NCBI GenBank assembly: GCA_902494685.1
Contig: CABUUE010000096.1
Coordinates: 1 to 6,073 of the forward strand
Length of the DNA stretch: 6,073 bases
From: an uncultured Collinsella sp.
GTDB taxonomy: Bacteria; Actinomycetota; Coriobacteriia; Coriobacteriales; Coriobacteriaceae
Direction: 5' to 3'
How positions within the stretch are numbered: the stretch's first letter is position 1; each line of letters begins with the position of its first letter. Below the pieces are notes generated by a model. The model did not search any database and was not told where the DNA came from. It saw only the letters and a list, made by a program, of their open reading frames with translations. Shown here piece by piece: positions 5,982 through 6,073 of this stretch. Position numbers and translations under genes: made by a program.

Positions 5982-6051
5982 CCCTCCCATCCCAAATTCG
6001 CAGTCCTAACGCCACAAGGGCGACGACCTCGAGAAGGTCAACTTGGGAGGG
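5982..6051. repeat. Inverted repeat with two nested hairpins downstream of the HAD gene
   Basis: Outer arms CCCTCCCA (5982-5989) and TGGGAGGG (6044-6051) are perfect complements. Between them lie CGCC/GGCG (6010-6013 / 6019-6022) and GACCT/AGGTC (6025-6029 / 6035-6039). Folded as RNA this makes a three-way junction. No T-tract follows, so it is not a standard terminator. It could be a dispersed intergenic repeat, a leader of a gene beyond the right edge, or chance in C/G-rich DNA. Confidence 0.4.
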
Positions 6052-6073
6052 ACGAGGGCTTAGTTCCCCAATC

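Noticed and set aside
5961..5984. TAACCC-like repeats resembling telomeric units
   Set aside because: Only two imperfect copies, lying inside the frame-restored end of the HAD gene; a chance resemblance.
1..6073. CRISPR array, tRNA/rRNA gene, insertion sequence or phage attachment site
   Set aside because: No regularly spaced repeats, no tRNA T-loop motif, no transposase or integrase coding and no flanking target duplications were seen.

Overview
The window has moderately high GC. Its gene style points to a Gram-positive actinobacterium, most likely a gut Coriobacteriia member such as Collinsella. That placement is an inference from codon use, purine-rich Shine-Dalgarno sites, a TTG start, a probable leaderless start and a BceAB-type transporter. 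No marker gene fixes it.

Left part (1-2736, minus strand): a two-gene ABC transporter operon of the BceAB (bacitracin/antimicrobial-peptide detoxification) type. The ATPase gene (2736-1951) comes first and overlaps the permease gene (1961 to beyond the left edge) by 11 nt. The permease has lost its last two membrane helices to the window edge. The usual partner two-component system is not in view. A CTTAC/GTAAG half-site cluster lies in the divergent intergenic region (2737-2884). It contains an inverted repeat close to the kind bound by BceR-like response regulators.

Centre (2885-3874, plus strand): the most striking gene. It is one continuous ORF that joins an N-terminal Nudix (MutT/NudG-like) nucleotide pyrophosphohydrolase, through a lysine/arginine-rich linker, to a complete C-terminal Vsr (very short patch repair) mismatch endonuclease. 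It would combine cleaning of the nucleotide pool with T:G mismatch nicking in one polypeptide. No Dcm-type cytosine methyltransferase is in the window.

Right part (3875-6073, plus strand): a 254-nt gap with an 8-bp GC-rich hairpin, a possible 69-residue small protein, an AraC-family regulator with an N-terminal cupin sensor, and 56 nt further on a HAD-superfamily phosphatase. The AraC gene has no Shine-Dalgarno, but a TATACT box sits exactly where it would start transcription at the ATG, so it is probably leaderless. The HAD gene carries an apparent 1-nt deletion near its 3' end. Correcting it restores a family-typical C-terminus (ending at 5981 instead of 5964). The last ~90 nt hold a multibranched inverted-repeat structure of unknown role.
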